A stretch of 64,000 nt of DNA from Bryobacterales bacterium (GTDB lineage: Bacteria; Acidobacteriota; Terriglobia; Bryobacterales; Bryobacteraceae): NCBI GenBank assembly GCA_019261985.1, contig JAFAQY010000075.1, positions 1 through 64,000 on the forward strand. The letters run 5' to 3'. Under the pieces are notes generated by a model, which was given only the letters and a program-made list of their open reading frames with translations, ran no database searches and was not told the origin of the DNA. Made by a program: the position numbers and the translations under genes. Within the stretch, counting starts at the first letter, position 1, and every line of letters starts with the position of its first letter. Positions 18,498 to 25,912 of the stretch are shown here, piece after piece.

Positions 18498-18544
18498 GTG
18501 GAGCACGCTTCAGCGTGCAACCGGGGCTTCAGCCCCGGCGGGCG
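18498..18544. repeat. double-hairpin repeat unit (GTGGRGC family)
   Basis: GTGGAGC, then GCACGCTTCAGCGTGC, then CCGGGGCTTCAGCCCCGG. Both hairpins share the core GCTTCAGC but have different arms. A decayed further copy seems to follow at about 18565-18615. Confidence 0.75.
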
Positions 18545-18692
18545 GGCGGGTGGTGAAGCACCTGTCGCAGGCTAAAGTCGCGGCTTTAGCGCGCGGCGCG
18601 CTTCAGCCCGCCTGGACGCTTACGTGAAGTTCTGTAGTTAAGCACAGGCCACTGCCACTTCCACCAAGATAAGATCATCCGAGGAGGGCCCC

Positions 18693-19754
18693 ATGACCAT
18701 ATACCCGGTTGCGATGTTAGCGCTACTTGCTCAATTGGCTTTCGCTCAGTCCGGTGTGCCTGACATACCGTTCGACTCCGTGCCCGATTTCCCGAAGCTC
18801 CCGGCCGGAATGAACTTCGGCGAGGTGCCCGGAGTTGCCGTGGATTCACGCGGCAACGTCTATGTCTTTACGCGGTCCAACACGGCCACGGGCCCGGCAT
18901 ACGCGCCCGCAGCCGGGCAGTTGCTCGAGTTCGGTCCTAACGGCGAATTTCTGCGCGAGATCGGCAAGGGACTCTACGGCTGGTCCGAAGCCCACACTGT
19001 GCGGATCGACAAAGATGACAACATCTGGGCGATCGACAAAGGCTCCGACATGGTCATCGAGTTCAACCAGGCCGGCAGAGTCAAGATGGTCTTCGGCCGC
19101 CGCCAGGAATCGTCCGATGAAGCGAAACCGTGGGAGCGCGTCGACCCGCCTCTTCCACCGGCGGACGGATTGTTTCGCCAGCCGACGGATGTCGCTTGGG
19201 ATTCCGAGGGAAACATCTACATTACCGATGGCTACATCAACTCGCGCGTCGCAAAATACGACAAGAACGGCGACTGGGTCAAATCGTGGGGTGAGAAGGG
19301 CACCAAGCCCGGACAGTTCCAGATCCCACACGCGATCGTAATCGATCGCAACAACAATATCTATGTCGGCGATCGCACGAACCGGCGCATTCAGGTGTTC
19401 GACACCGAGGGCAAATTTCTGCGCATGTTCACAATCGATGTGCCGCCCGATCTGAAAACGCGAGCCGTGAATGGAAACACTCCTAGCGGAGCGCGCTTAG
19501 CTGCGGTGATTGGAGCGCCCAATTCCATCTGCATTACGCCCGGTCCGAACCAAGTGCTCTTTGTCGGCGAAAGCACATACCCGGGAAGGCTCTTCAAGGT
19601 TTCGCTGGATGGAAAGGTGCTGGGAGTGATCGGACGCTCAGGCCGCCAATTAAAGCAGTTCTCGGGAATCCATCAGCTAGCCTGCCCATCGGAACACGAA
19701 GTTTATGCGGCGGAAACTTCGAACTGGCGCGTGCAGAAGCTGATTATCCCGTAG
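18693..19754 (+). CDS. secreted NHL-repeat six-bladed beta-propeller protein (peptidylglycine-lyase-like)
   Basis: A 353-residue secreted protein with signal peptide MTIYPVAMLALLAQLAFAQS. The body is built of NHL-type blades, each ending in a pattern such as VPGVAVDSRGNVYVFTRS, IRIDKDDNIWAIDKGS, AWDSEGNIYITDGYINSR and IVIDRNNNIYVGDRTNRR. The arrangement resembles the lyase domain of peptidyl-alpha-hydroxyglycine amidating lyase, to which bacterial NHL proteins are often assigned without proof of activity. The ATG follows a strong ribosome binding site (GGAGGG) at about 9 bases. It ends 4 bases before the convergent thyX-like gene. Confidence 0.8.
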   Translation: MTIYPVAMLALLAQLAFAQSGVPDIPFDSVPDFPKLPAGMNFGEVPGVAVDSRGNVYVFTRSNTATGPAYAPAAGQLLEFGPNGEFLREIGKGLYGWSEAHTVRIDKDDNIWAIDKGSDMVIEFNQAGRVKMVFGRRQESSDEAKPWERVDPPLPPADGLFRQPTDVAWDSEGNIYITDGYINSRVAKYDKNGDWVKSWGEKGTKPGQFQIPHAIVIDRNNNIYVGDRTNRRIQVFDTEGKFLRMFTIDVPPDLKTRAVNGNTPSGARLAAVIGAPNSICITPGPNQVLFVGESTYPGRLFKVSLDGKVLGVIGRSGRQLKQFSGIHQLACPSEHEVYAAETSNWRVQKLIIP

Positions 19755-19758
19755 AGCA

Positions 19759-21189
19759 TCACCTCTGAAGAGGATCTTCCACCCAGGGGGGCGTAGCTTC
19801 CATTAACCGGCCCAACTCCGGCTCCAGTTCTTCCATCTTGCGCTTCATCTCCCATGCAATCTTGCGGTAGCTGAAGTGCCCTTTGACGCCGCTCCGAAGG
19901 CGCGAGATGTACTCGGCTTCGGCGAAATCCATCTTGAACAGGAACCGCGATCGAGCGCCGAACGGCAACAGGTAATGCGCGCCCGGCTGGGGCAGGCTGC
20001 CGAGGGTCTCGAACGCATCCGCCATGGCGGACGTGTAGGTATTTTCGAGGCCCGCTTCCGCCAGGATTTCCGGGGTGTCGTAGCCCAAGCGGCCGCTGTA
20101 GACCTGCCGGAACTGCTGGCAGCGCCGGTGCCTGTGCAGATCGCGATAGGCTCCGATATCCATTACGATGTCGAATACATACGGCCCGCTCCGGAACGCG
20201 CGCGATAACTCGCCGCGCCGCTTTTGTAGTCCAACCGCAAGATCGATCACTTCATTCCGGCGCGCCGCCGTCCAACCCCGCGCGATGTCGTACAGCTCGC
20301 GAAAAGGCCGATCGGTCACGGGATATAGAAGTGTCGCGGCAATCTCCGCATGCTGTTCCTCCGGCCGAAGCAAGTCGATCATCCCGGAAACTCCGCCCGC
20401 GGGGGCGGGCAAATTCTGCGCGGCCCAGCACCGCAAATCGTTAGGCGATTTCATTAGCTGCGCGTCGGCATCGACGTGCCGCGCGAGCGTGGGCGCCACA
20501 GGTTCGTTCGCCAGCGCCGGGTCTAAAGCGGAACCCGGCGGAGCCGCGCACGCCGCGGCGATTTCATCCCCGAGCTCGCGGATTTCCGCATACTCCGATG
20601 CCTTCAGGCGCCCGGCCTGCCGTTCCAGCGTGCGAATACTTGTCACCTGTCCCACGCCGGTCGGAATGCCGAAGAACAGCGTGTAACGGGCGACGTCGAA
20701 TGCCCGCGCCGCGATGTTGCGCCGGTATGCGTCGATTTTCATGTCCTCGGGCCGAGGCAGCTTCTCTGAAAGGAACTCGCACATGCCTGCATGGATGCGG
20801 TGATACGCCGCAAGCAGCTTTTCGCCGGCAGCCTCGTAATTCGCGGCGTGCTCGCCGGTAAGCTCCGGCGGCGTTATGAATCCAGACCGCGAAAAATCCT
20901 GATATCGCGACGACCGCGCTTGGCCATCCCACAACTGTTCGTCTTCAATCTCGGTCGCCGCCAGTTCCGAAACGTGCTCGAAGCACATCACCACGTGGCC
21001 GAGATCCGCGATCGAAGCATGCCCGTACTGAAAATAGAAGCTTTCAAGAAACTTGGCCGAATCGTGCGTGCGCACCCACTCGATCGAATCGCCAATTGGG
21101 TCGGGCGACCGGCTATAGCGCGCGAGCGCGTACGCGGTTTTCTCCGGAGGCATTGGCGCGACGGCAATCACGCGAGGCTTGGTGGACAT
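19759..21189 (-). CDS. thyX: double-length ThyX-like (FAD-dependent thymidylate synthase family) protein
   Basis: A 476-residue member of the ThyX superfamily, about twice the length of a classical ThyX (220-250). The start is the ATG of MSTKPRVIAVAPMPPE. The N-terminal half has the FAD-site pattern YGHASIADLGHVVMCFEHVS and later QARSSRYQDFSR; the C-terminal half repeats the fold around GAYRDLHRHRRCQQFRQVY-SGR. The classical signature RHR-x7-S is altered: after RHR there are nine residues before the Ser. ThyX makes dTMP from dUMP using methylene-tetrahydrofolate and FAD. The neighbouring, divergent dUTPase gene supplies dUMP, which supports a role in thymidylate synthesis, but the altered motif leaves activity open. 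Confidence 0.75.
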   Translation of the reverse strand: MSTKPRVIAVAPMPPEKTAYALARYSRSPDPIGDSIEWVRTHDSAKFLESFYFQYGHASIADLGHVVMCFEHVSELAATEIEDEQLWDGQARSSRYQDFSRSGFITPPELTGEHAANYEAAGEKLLAAYHRIHAGMCEFLSEKLPRPEDMKIDAYRRNIAARAFDVARYTLFFGIPTGVGQVTSIRTLERQAGRLKASEYAEIRELGDEIAAACAAPPGSALDPALANEPVAPTLARHVDADAQLMKSPNDLRCWAAQNLPAPAGGVSGMIDLLRPEEQHAEIAATLLYPVTDRPFRELYDIARGWTAARRNEVIDLAVGLQKRRGELSRAFRSGPYVFDIVMDIGAYRDLHRHRRCQQFRQVYSGRLGYDTPEILAEAGLENTYTSAMADAFETLGSLPQPGAHYLLPFGARSRFLFKMDFAEAEYISRLRSGVKGHFSYRKIAWEMKRKMEELEPELGRLMEATPPWVEDPLQR

Positions 21190-21241
21190 GAAACGGCTAT
21201 CATAGCCCAGCGATGAACTGGCTATCATAAATCGTTAACCT
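21190..21241. promoter_or_regulatory. short divergent promoter region between thyX-like and dut
   Basis: Only about 52 bases separate the two divergent start codons, so the promoters must overlap or face each other; co-regulation of the pair is likely. Confidence 0.4.
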
Positions 21242-21667
21242 ATGAAGATTTGGATTCAGAAGCTCCATCCGGATGCTCAGGTTCCTACTTACGCTCATGG
21301 CCCCATCGAAGATGCGGGCCTGGATCTCAGATCGGTGGAGCGGGTGGTTCTTGAACCCGGCATCGCTCAAGCCGTCCCCACCGGGATCGCGATCGAGCTG
21401 CCTCCCGGTCATGAAGCCCAAGTGCGGCCCCGCAGCGGCCTGGGCCTGAAGCACTCACTGACAGTGAACTTCGGCACCATCGACCCAGGCTATCGCGGCG
21501 AGATCCGCGTGATCATGTTTAACCTCGGCCGTGCCGATTATGTGATCGAAAAGGGCGACCGCATTGCCCAACTGGTGATCTCGCGGTACGAAAGCGTCGA
21601 GTGGGAGGAAGGCCAGATCAGTGACTCAGTCCGGGGCGCAGGCGGGTTTGGATCTTCGGGAAGATAA
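21242..21667 (+). CDS. dut: dUTP diphosphatase
   Basis: A 141-residue trimeric-type dUTPase that hydrolyses dUTP to dUMP. The five family motifs are present in order: GLDLRS near residue 27, RPRSGLGLKH near 60-69, the uracil-binding GTIDPGYRGEI near 78-88, KGDRIAQLVI near 100, and the C-terminal P-loop-like RGAGGFGSSGR. Length is standard. It is divergent from the ThyX-like gene by about 52 bp, so dUMP production and its methylation are encoded side by side. Confidence 0.97.
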   Translation: MKIWIQKLHPDAQVPTYAHGPIEDAGLDLRSVERVVLEPGIAQAVPTGIAIELPPGHEAQVRPRSGLGLKHSLTVNFGTIDPGYRGEIRVIMFNLGRADYVIEKGDRIAQLVISRYESVEWEEGQISDSVRGAGGFGSSGR

Positions 21668-21688
21668 ACGCGCTTGCGGTCGTGTTGC

Positions 21689-22843
21689 CTATTTTTTGCG
21701 CGGCGCAGGCGGGGACGGCTGATTGAATTTCGCAGCGTCTATCGCCACATTCGTTTCCGCCGAAGTCAGCAGTACATCCGACCGTCCGTCCGTCCATGTC
21801 GTAATTACGTGAAAGGGCAGCTTCACTCCCGCTCCGGCGGCATCGCGGTAATCGCTGTAGTCCACCTGTACGGGTACGCGCCCAATCATCGTATCCGCGT
21901 AGCGCACCTGTCGCACTAGCAGGCCGGACGCCTTATCGAAATACAGCTTTACGGGAGAGCGCCCGCCGGTGGCGGTTCCCTGCACGACGACCACATCTTT
22001 GTCATCAATCATGCTCAAACCGACTACGGGCCTGGTTATGGCCTGCTTGATTCCCGCCGGAAGGGAGAGCACTGCATCCAGCCGGACGCCATCCAGGTCT
22101 CCGCCGGTATACCGGATCACGGGGAATGGTTTATCCGTGGCCGGGGCCGCCATCCATCCGTTGGCGCCATCGCAGGTCGTGGTCCGGTCTCCGCTGTCGG
22201 TATGCACGATCATGGTGCGCTGGTTTGGCGCCTTGACGTAAATGTCCACGGGCGACTGGGGTTCCGCATACCCTGTGTACGCCCCTTTGAACACGATGCT
22301 GGCGATGGCGGCTGCCTTCTGCGCTCCTCCGACTGCCTGGAGATACTTGTCAAAGACTTGATCGGCGGAAGGCGCATCAGGCCTTTGCCGCCTGATCTCG
22401 ACTTCATTGGGATCGGGCGTGGGCGGCTCGCCATACTGCTCGGCCAAACTCGGGGTGATCTTGGGAGCGCCTTGGACATTGCGATGGCAGGTGTAGCAGG
22501 TGACTACGCGGGCTCCCGCGAAATTGTTCTTATTAATCTCCTGCACCATCAAAATCATTCGGCGTGCTGTCGCCTTGCGGGGAGTCTCCTGGGCGTATGT
22601 GCTCCAGTCGCCCTCCTCTTTCGGTTCGATATGGCAATCGGCGCAGTTGTAGTTCGTGGATGCCGAGATGAACCCCATCGTGTCCATGAATTCATCAACG
22701 GGGATTCCCTTGAGGACGGTGACGTTCTTAAACGCCTGTTCCGAAGTAAGCTGCGTTGCTTGACCGTGCGCGAATGGGATACTCAGCAGCCAGAGCGCAG
22801 CCGTCGCCGTCGCCCCCGGCGCCAGCGGCCTACTTTTTATCAT
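21689..22843 (-). CDS. photosynthetic-reaction-centre-cytochrome-like c-type cytochrome with C-terminal lipoprotein-carrier-like domain
   Basis: About 384 residues from the ATG of MIKSRPLAPG, which begins a signal peptide ending in FAHGQ. Two c-haem sites, CADCH (about residue 66) and CYTCH (about 118), lie in a segment that matches the acidobacterial photosynthetic reaction centre cytochrome subunit-like family (NVTVLKGIPVDEFMDTMGF, then NYNCADCH). These bacteria are not phototrophs; the domain probably serves other periplasmic electron transfer. The C-terminal 220 residues have an outer-membrane lipoprotein-carrier-like beta pattern (VKLYFDKASGLLVRQVRY, VDYSDYRDAAGVKLPF-like). The start overlaps the end of the upstream gene by 14 bases, implying an operon with the DUF6152 cluster. 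Confidence 0.8.
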   Translation of the reverse strand: MIKSRPLAPGATATAALWLLSIPFAHGQATQLTSEQAFKNVTVLKGIPVDEFMDTMGFISASTNYNCADCHIEPKEEGDWSTYAQETPRKATARRMILMVQEINKNNFAGARVVTCYTCHRNVQGAPKITPSLAEQYGEPPTPDPNEVEIRRQRPDAPSADQVFDKYLQAVGGAQKAAAIASIVFKGAYTGYAEPQSPVDIYVKAPNQRTMIVHTDSGDRTTTCDGANGWMAAPATDKPFPVIRYTGGDLDGVRLDAVLSLPAGIKQAITRPVVGLSMIDDKDVVVVQGTATGGRSPVKLYFDKASGLLVRQVRYADTMIGRVPVQVDYSDYRDAAGAGVKLPFHVITTWTDGRSDVLLTSAETNVAIDAAKFNQPSPPAPRKK

Positions 22844-23690
22844 CCCCACCGACGCCATCCAGGGGCCGTCCTTCCCAAAAAGAGCGCTCAATCGAATAGA
22901 CGCAGTATTCTTCTCGAATATCGCCGTATGCCGTCCCATCCGGCTTTTTGCCCCAAAGGCCCTTTTGGATTTGCTGCGAGGAGTTGATCAGCTTCAATAC
23001 GACCTTCTTACCGCCCCAGCCGCCTGTGTAGGCTTTCGGGTCGGTAAGCGTCATGCTGAACTCCAAATTATCGTGGTCCAGGCGCTTGTAACGCTCCTCG
23101 ATGCGCATCTGGTCGCTGTGAATTGAGCCGTAGGGATCGATCCAGGTCCGATCGTCGTAACCGGAAGATTCAACCACCAGCGTGTCTCCATCCCAATGCG
23201 CGGTTGCGTATCCATACCACCGCGGCTTTGGGTTGGCCGGGAGCTTGCGCCCATCCGTCCAAAGGTCGCGCCAAACACGATCGCGCTCGAAAAACTCCAC
23301 GAATTCATTCGGAAGCTTAACGAATTTGTAGTTGCTATAGTCCAGGTTGCGGGGGTAGCCCGAGGGGTCGCACTGGAACAGCGGATCGTTCCAATCCTTC
23401 TGGTCCTTATAGAATCCAAATGCCAGCGGGGTGTTTCGGGCGGACGCGCGCGTCTTGCTCCATTTTTCTTTTCCCCACTCCGTCATGGGAGGACGATCGG
23501 TTCCCAAGATGGGATCGAATCCTCCGGGGTTCTTCCAGATGCCGGAGATGTCGTGCGGATCGAAGGGTTCGGTGCTTGCGGGTTGAGGTTTCTGCGCTTG
23601 CTTTTGCCGGCCGTTCTGCGCAACCAGCATCTGTGTAAAAGTGAATCCAGCCGCAACAGCAATGAACGAGGCAATAAAGCGGTACCTCAT
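22830..23690 (-). CDS. secreted acidobacterial protein, DUF6152-partner family, copy 1
   Basis: A 286-residue protein with signal peptide MRYRFIASFIAVAAGFTF-TQ, a short Gln/Lys/Pro-rich linker, then a conserved domain beginning FDPHDISGIWKNPGG. Shared blocks with the paralogues at 24291 and 59360 are RPPMTEWGKEK, VWRDLWTDGRKLP, PRWYGYATAHWDGDTLVVES and RYKRLDHDNLEFSMTLTDPKAY. I do not know a biochemical function for this family; it is widespread in Acidobacteriota next to DUF6152 genes. A strong AGGAG lies just before the ATG. It is in one run with the cytochrome gene downstream and the DUF6152 gene upstream. Confidence 0.75.
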   Translation of the reverse strand: MRYRFIASFIAVAAGFTFTQMLVAQNGRQKQAQKPQPASTEPFDPHDISGIWKNPGGFDPILGTDRPPMTEWGKEKWSKTRASARNTPLAFGFYKDQKDWNDPLFQCDPSGYPRNLDYSNYKFVKLPNEFVEFFERDRVWRDLWTDGRKLPANPKPRWYGYATAHWDGDTLVVESSGYDDRTWIDPYGSIHSDQMRIEERYKRLDHDNLEFSMTLTDPKAYTGGWGGKKVVLKLINSSQQIQKGLWGKKPDGTAYGDIREEYCVYSIERSFWEGRPLDGVGGDDKK

Positions 23691-23744
23691 AATAGACTCC
23701 TCTCAACGGTTTTCGATCGGCTAATCCAACACCGCGCGGCTCGA

Positions 23745-24266
23745 TTACTGTTCTTGCTCGGACTCGGGTCTCGTACGGTCGTCCTTCGGCATCTGAACTT
23801 CAACGGCCACGTAGCCCGGCTTTACCGGAAGCGCGTTGGCGTCGACAGAGGCCCCTCCCGGCCCCCCGCCCACCCCGCACCTGCCGTTACCACCCAGCCT
23901 TTTGCCATCGGCAACGAACACGAATTGGGGGCAGGTTCCGAAATGCCTGTCGTTCTTGGCCGGAATGAAGCTGACCAAAAGCTGATCCCCGGACTTGAAA
24001 GTATTCTTGGTCCAGCCATTCGCGAGCATGTTCCCCGGGCTGGCCGTCTCGACACCCCAGGTCTCCTCTTCGCCCTTATCGTTCTTCAGGGTGAAATAAA
24101 TTTGGACATGCGGATTGGCCCAAACGTATTGCGTCACTGTCGCCTTCGTCGTGATGCGATAACCAAAGTCGTAGACGCCGGCCGTTCCATGGTGCGCCAA
24201 GATGGGAATGCAAATCGCCAAACAGAACAGTGTCATGAAGAATGGAACTGCAAGTTTACGCGTCAT
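23745..24266 (-). CDS. DUF6152-family secreted protein, copy 1
   Basis: A 173-residue secreted protein. The signal peptide MTRKLAVPFFMTLFCLAI is followed at once by the family hallmark AHHGTAGVYDFGYRIT; then come VTQYVWANPHVQIYFTLK, WGVETASPGNMLANGWTKN and SGDQLLVSFIPAKNDRHF, an OB-like beta barrel in outline. It is longer than the usual 130-140 residues because of a Gly-rich insert and a tail ending PKDDRTRPESEQEQ. A clear AAGGAG precedes the ATG. It sits between two partner-family genes on the same strand. Function unknown. Confidence 0.75.
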   Translation of the reverse strand: MTRKLAVPFFMTLFCLAICIPILAHHGTAGVYDFGYRITTKATVTQYVWANPHVQIYFTLKNDKGEEETWGVETASPGNMLANGWTKNTFKSGDQLLVSFIPAKNDRHFGTCPQFVFVADGKRLGGNGRCGVGGGPGGASVDANALPVKPGYVAVEVQMPKDDRTRPESEQEQ

Positions 24267-24290
24267 GTGATGTCTCCTTGATCTAGAATG

Positions 24291-25121
24291 CTACGGGTGT
24301 ATGGGCCGCTTCGTCTCCGACCATACACAAATGTCCTCGGGAAAATCGTTGAATTCGGAGCGCGCCGGCTTATCCACTAATTGAAAGATCTTCTTATCGC
24401 CTTTCCATGTCCCGACGTATGTCTTGGGGTCGGTGATATTCAGGATCATCTCCAGGTGATCGTGGTCTATGCGACGGTAGCGCTCTTCCACTGTCATTTG
24501 GTCGCTATGAGGCGAGCCATATTGGTCGAGCCAACTAGCGTCATTATAGTTGTTCGAGTTGACGACAAACGTGTCTCCCTCCCAACGGCCAACAGCGTAT
24601 CCGTACCAACGTGAATCCGCGTCATCGCCCGGAAGTTTGCGGCCATCTGTCCATATGTCGCGCCAAACGCGGTTATTCTCGAAGAACTGAATCGTTTCGT
24701 CGGCAGTCTGGGCAAATCTCATTCCCGCCGGCGTGGGACTCCACATGATACGCGGGAAACCCGTCGGATCGCACCATCGGATTGGATCGTTCCAATCTTT
24801 TTCCGGGTAAACTCCGTTGCCCAATGCCTTGGCATCGTATGCCGTTTTCGTCTTATGAAATTTTTCCAAACCCCAGGGAGTCATCGGGGGCCGGTTGTTG
24901 CTGGTTTCATTCAGGGCGCCGGCGGGACGTCCGATGTTGGTGATGTCCCAAAATCCGGAAAGATCGTGCGGGTCAAAAGATTTGCTCGAGGCCGCGGGCG
25001 CCTTAGCCGCGGTGCCTTTCCCTTGCTGCGGTGCTTGCTGACCGTTTTGAGCGAAAGCGACAGGCGCGGCGAGTAGCGGTACGGCTCCGGCAACCATCGC
25101 GGCCATGAGGCGATTTAGCAT
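24291..25121 (-). CDS. secreted acidobacterial protein, DUF6152-partner family, copy 2
   Basis: About 276 residues from the ATG of MLNRLMAAMVAG, with a signal peptide ending near APVAFAQ, then a Gln/Ala-rich linker and the domain start FDPHDLSGFWDITNIGRP. It matches copy 1 block for block (PPMTPWGLEKFHKTK, VWRDIWTDGRKLPGD, RWYGYAVGRWEGDTFVV, YRRIDHDHLEMILNITDPKTY) and ends with PEDICVWSETKRP. An AGGAG at the normal spacing supports this start over the longer frame. The gene reads into the DUF6152 gene 24 bp downstream, and a broken DUF6152 copy lies just upstream. Confidence 0.78.
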   Translation of the reverse strand: MLNRLMAAMVAGAVPLLAAPVAFAQNGQQAPQQGKGTAAKAPAASSKSFDPHDLSGFWDITNIGRPAGALNETSNNRPPMTPWGLEKFHKTKTAYDAKALGNGVYPEKDWNDPIRWCDPTGFPRIMWSPTPAGMRFAQTADETIQFFENNRVWRDIWTDGRKLPGDDADSRWYGYAVGRWEGDTFVVNSNNYNDASWLDQYGSPHSDQMTVEERYRRIDHDHLEMILNITDPKTYVGTWKGDKKIFQLVDKPARSEFNDFPEDICVWSETKRPIHP

Positions 25122-25161
25122 TTTAGAACTCCTTTTCGCATGCGCGTTTCTGAGCACCCCG

Positions 25162-25469
25162 TTATTGCTCTTGCTCCGACGGTGGCCTCTTGTCATCGTC
25201 TTTCGGCATGTCCACTTCCACCGCCGTGTAGCCAGGCTTTACCGGGAGGGTGCTCACGACCACTCCGCCGCCTCCGCCCAGGGTACACCGGCTGTTCCCT
25301 GGAACGCGTCCGTCGGAAAGCACGGACAAATCCCGAAGGTCCTGTCGCCCTTGGCCGGAACGAAGCTCACGGAAATTTGGTCTCCGGCCTTGAATGTATT
25401 CTTAGTCCAGCCACTCGCCAGCATGTTTCCCGGACTGGCGGCTTTCACAGTCGCGCCGAGCGGCATCAT
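25162..25469 (-). pseudogene. broken DUF6152-family gene (5' truncated and frameshifted)
   Basis: The reverse strand encodes the C-terminal half of a close paralogue of the protein at 23745: AASPGNMLASGWTKNTFK and ISVSFVPAKGDRTFGICP in one frame, then after a frameshift near 25320 SDGRVPGNSRCTLGGGGG and LPVKPGYTAVEVDMPKDD ending in PPSEQEQ in another. The N-terminal 65 or so residues, including the signal peptide, are gone. A single-base sequencing error could explain the frameshift but not the missing 5' half. Confidence 0.8.
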
Positions 25470-25912
25470 ATAAGACCGGACGGGAGCCTGTCAACCTTGC
25501 TCTGCCGCGTGTCAGTGGCTTGGCGAGCCCAAGCCTAAGTCCGATCCCACCCGCCGCTTGCGGTTTTAACTCGCCACTTTGCCAATCTCTGGCTGCTATG
25601 ACACGAGTCGATGGAGACGTAATCATCTCAAAGGGCAACGAGGCAAAAGACCAACCGAACCCATTTTCACCACGTATGCCAAACCAAACGAAACCACTTA
25701 GCCCTCCAAAAGGCGAACCCATTAGTCAGGCCAAAGTGGGGCAGGTTGCCAAACCTGCAGCGGGTTGCCAACCCGCTTCCCGACCCTTCCACCAACCCGC
25801 CCGCAACAGCGCCCAGTGTGCATAAGCATTTTGGCCAAGGCCGCCGAGCAGACCTCTCTTCTATAATTCAAGTTGGGTTTCGTGAGCGCGCGGCCTGTTC
25901 CCGCCTGATGCA
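25470..25912. other. intergenic region with one repeat unit and no recognised gene
   Basis: About 440 bases between the broken DUF6152 gene and the RND pump. A reverse frame of about 106 codons (25402-25722) is open, but I recognise no family and it overlaps the pseudogene. The double-hairpin repeat at 25736 is the only clear structure. Confidence 0.4.
25736..25777. repeat. double-hairpin repeat unit (GTGGRGC family)
   Basis: GTGGGGC, then CAGGTTGCCAAACCTG, then GCGGGTTGCCAACCCGC. Both hairpins have TTGCCAA cores with different arms. A few bases further on there is another run of similar short words. Confidence 0.75.
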
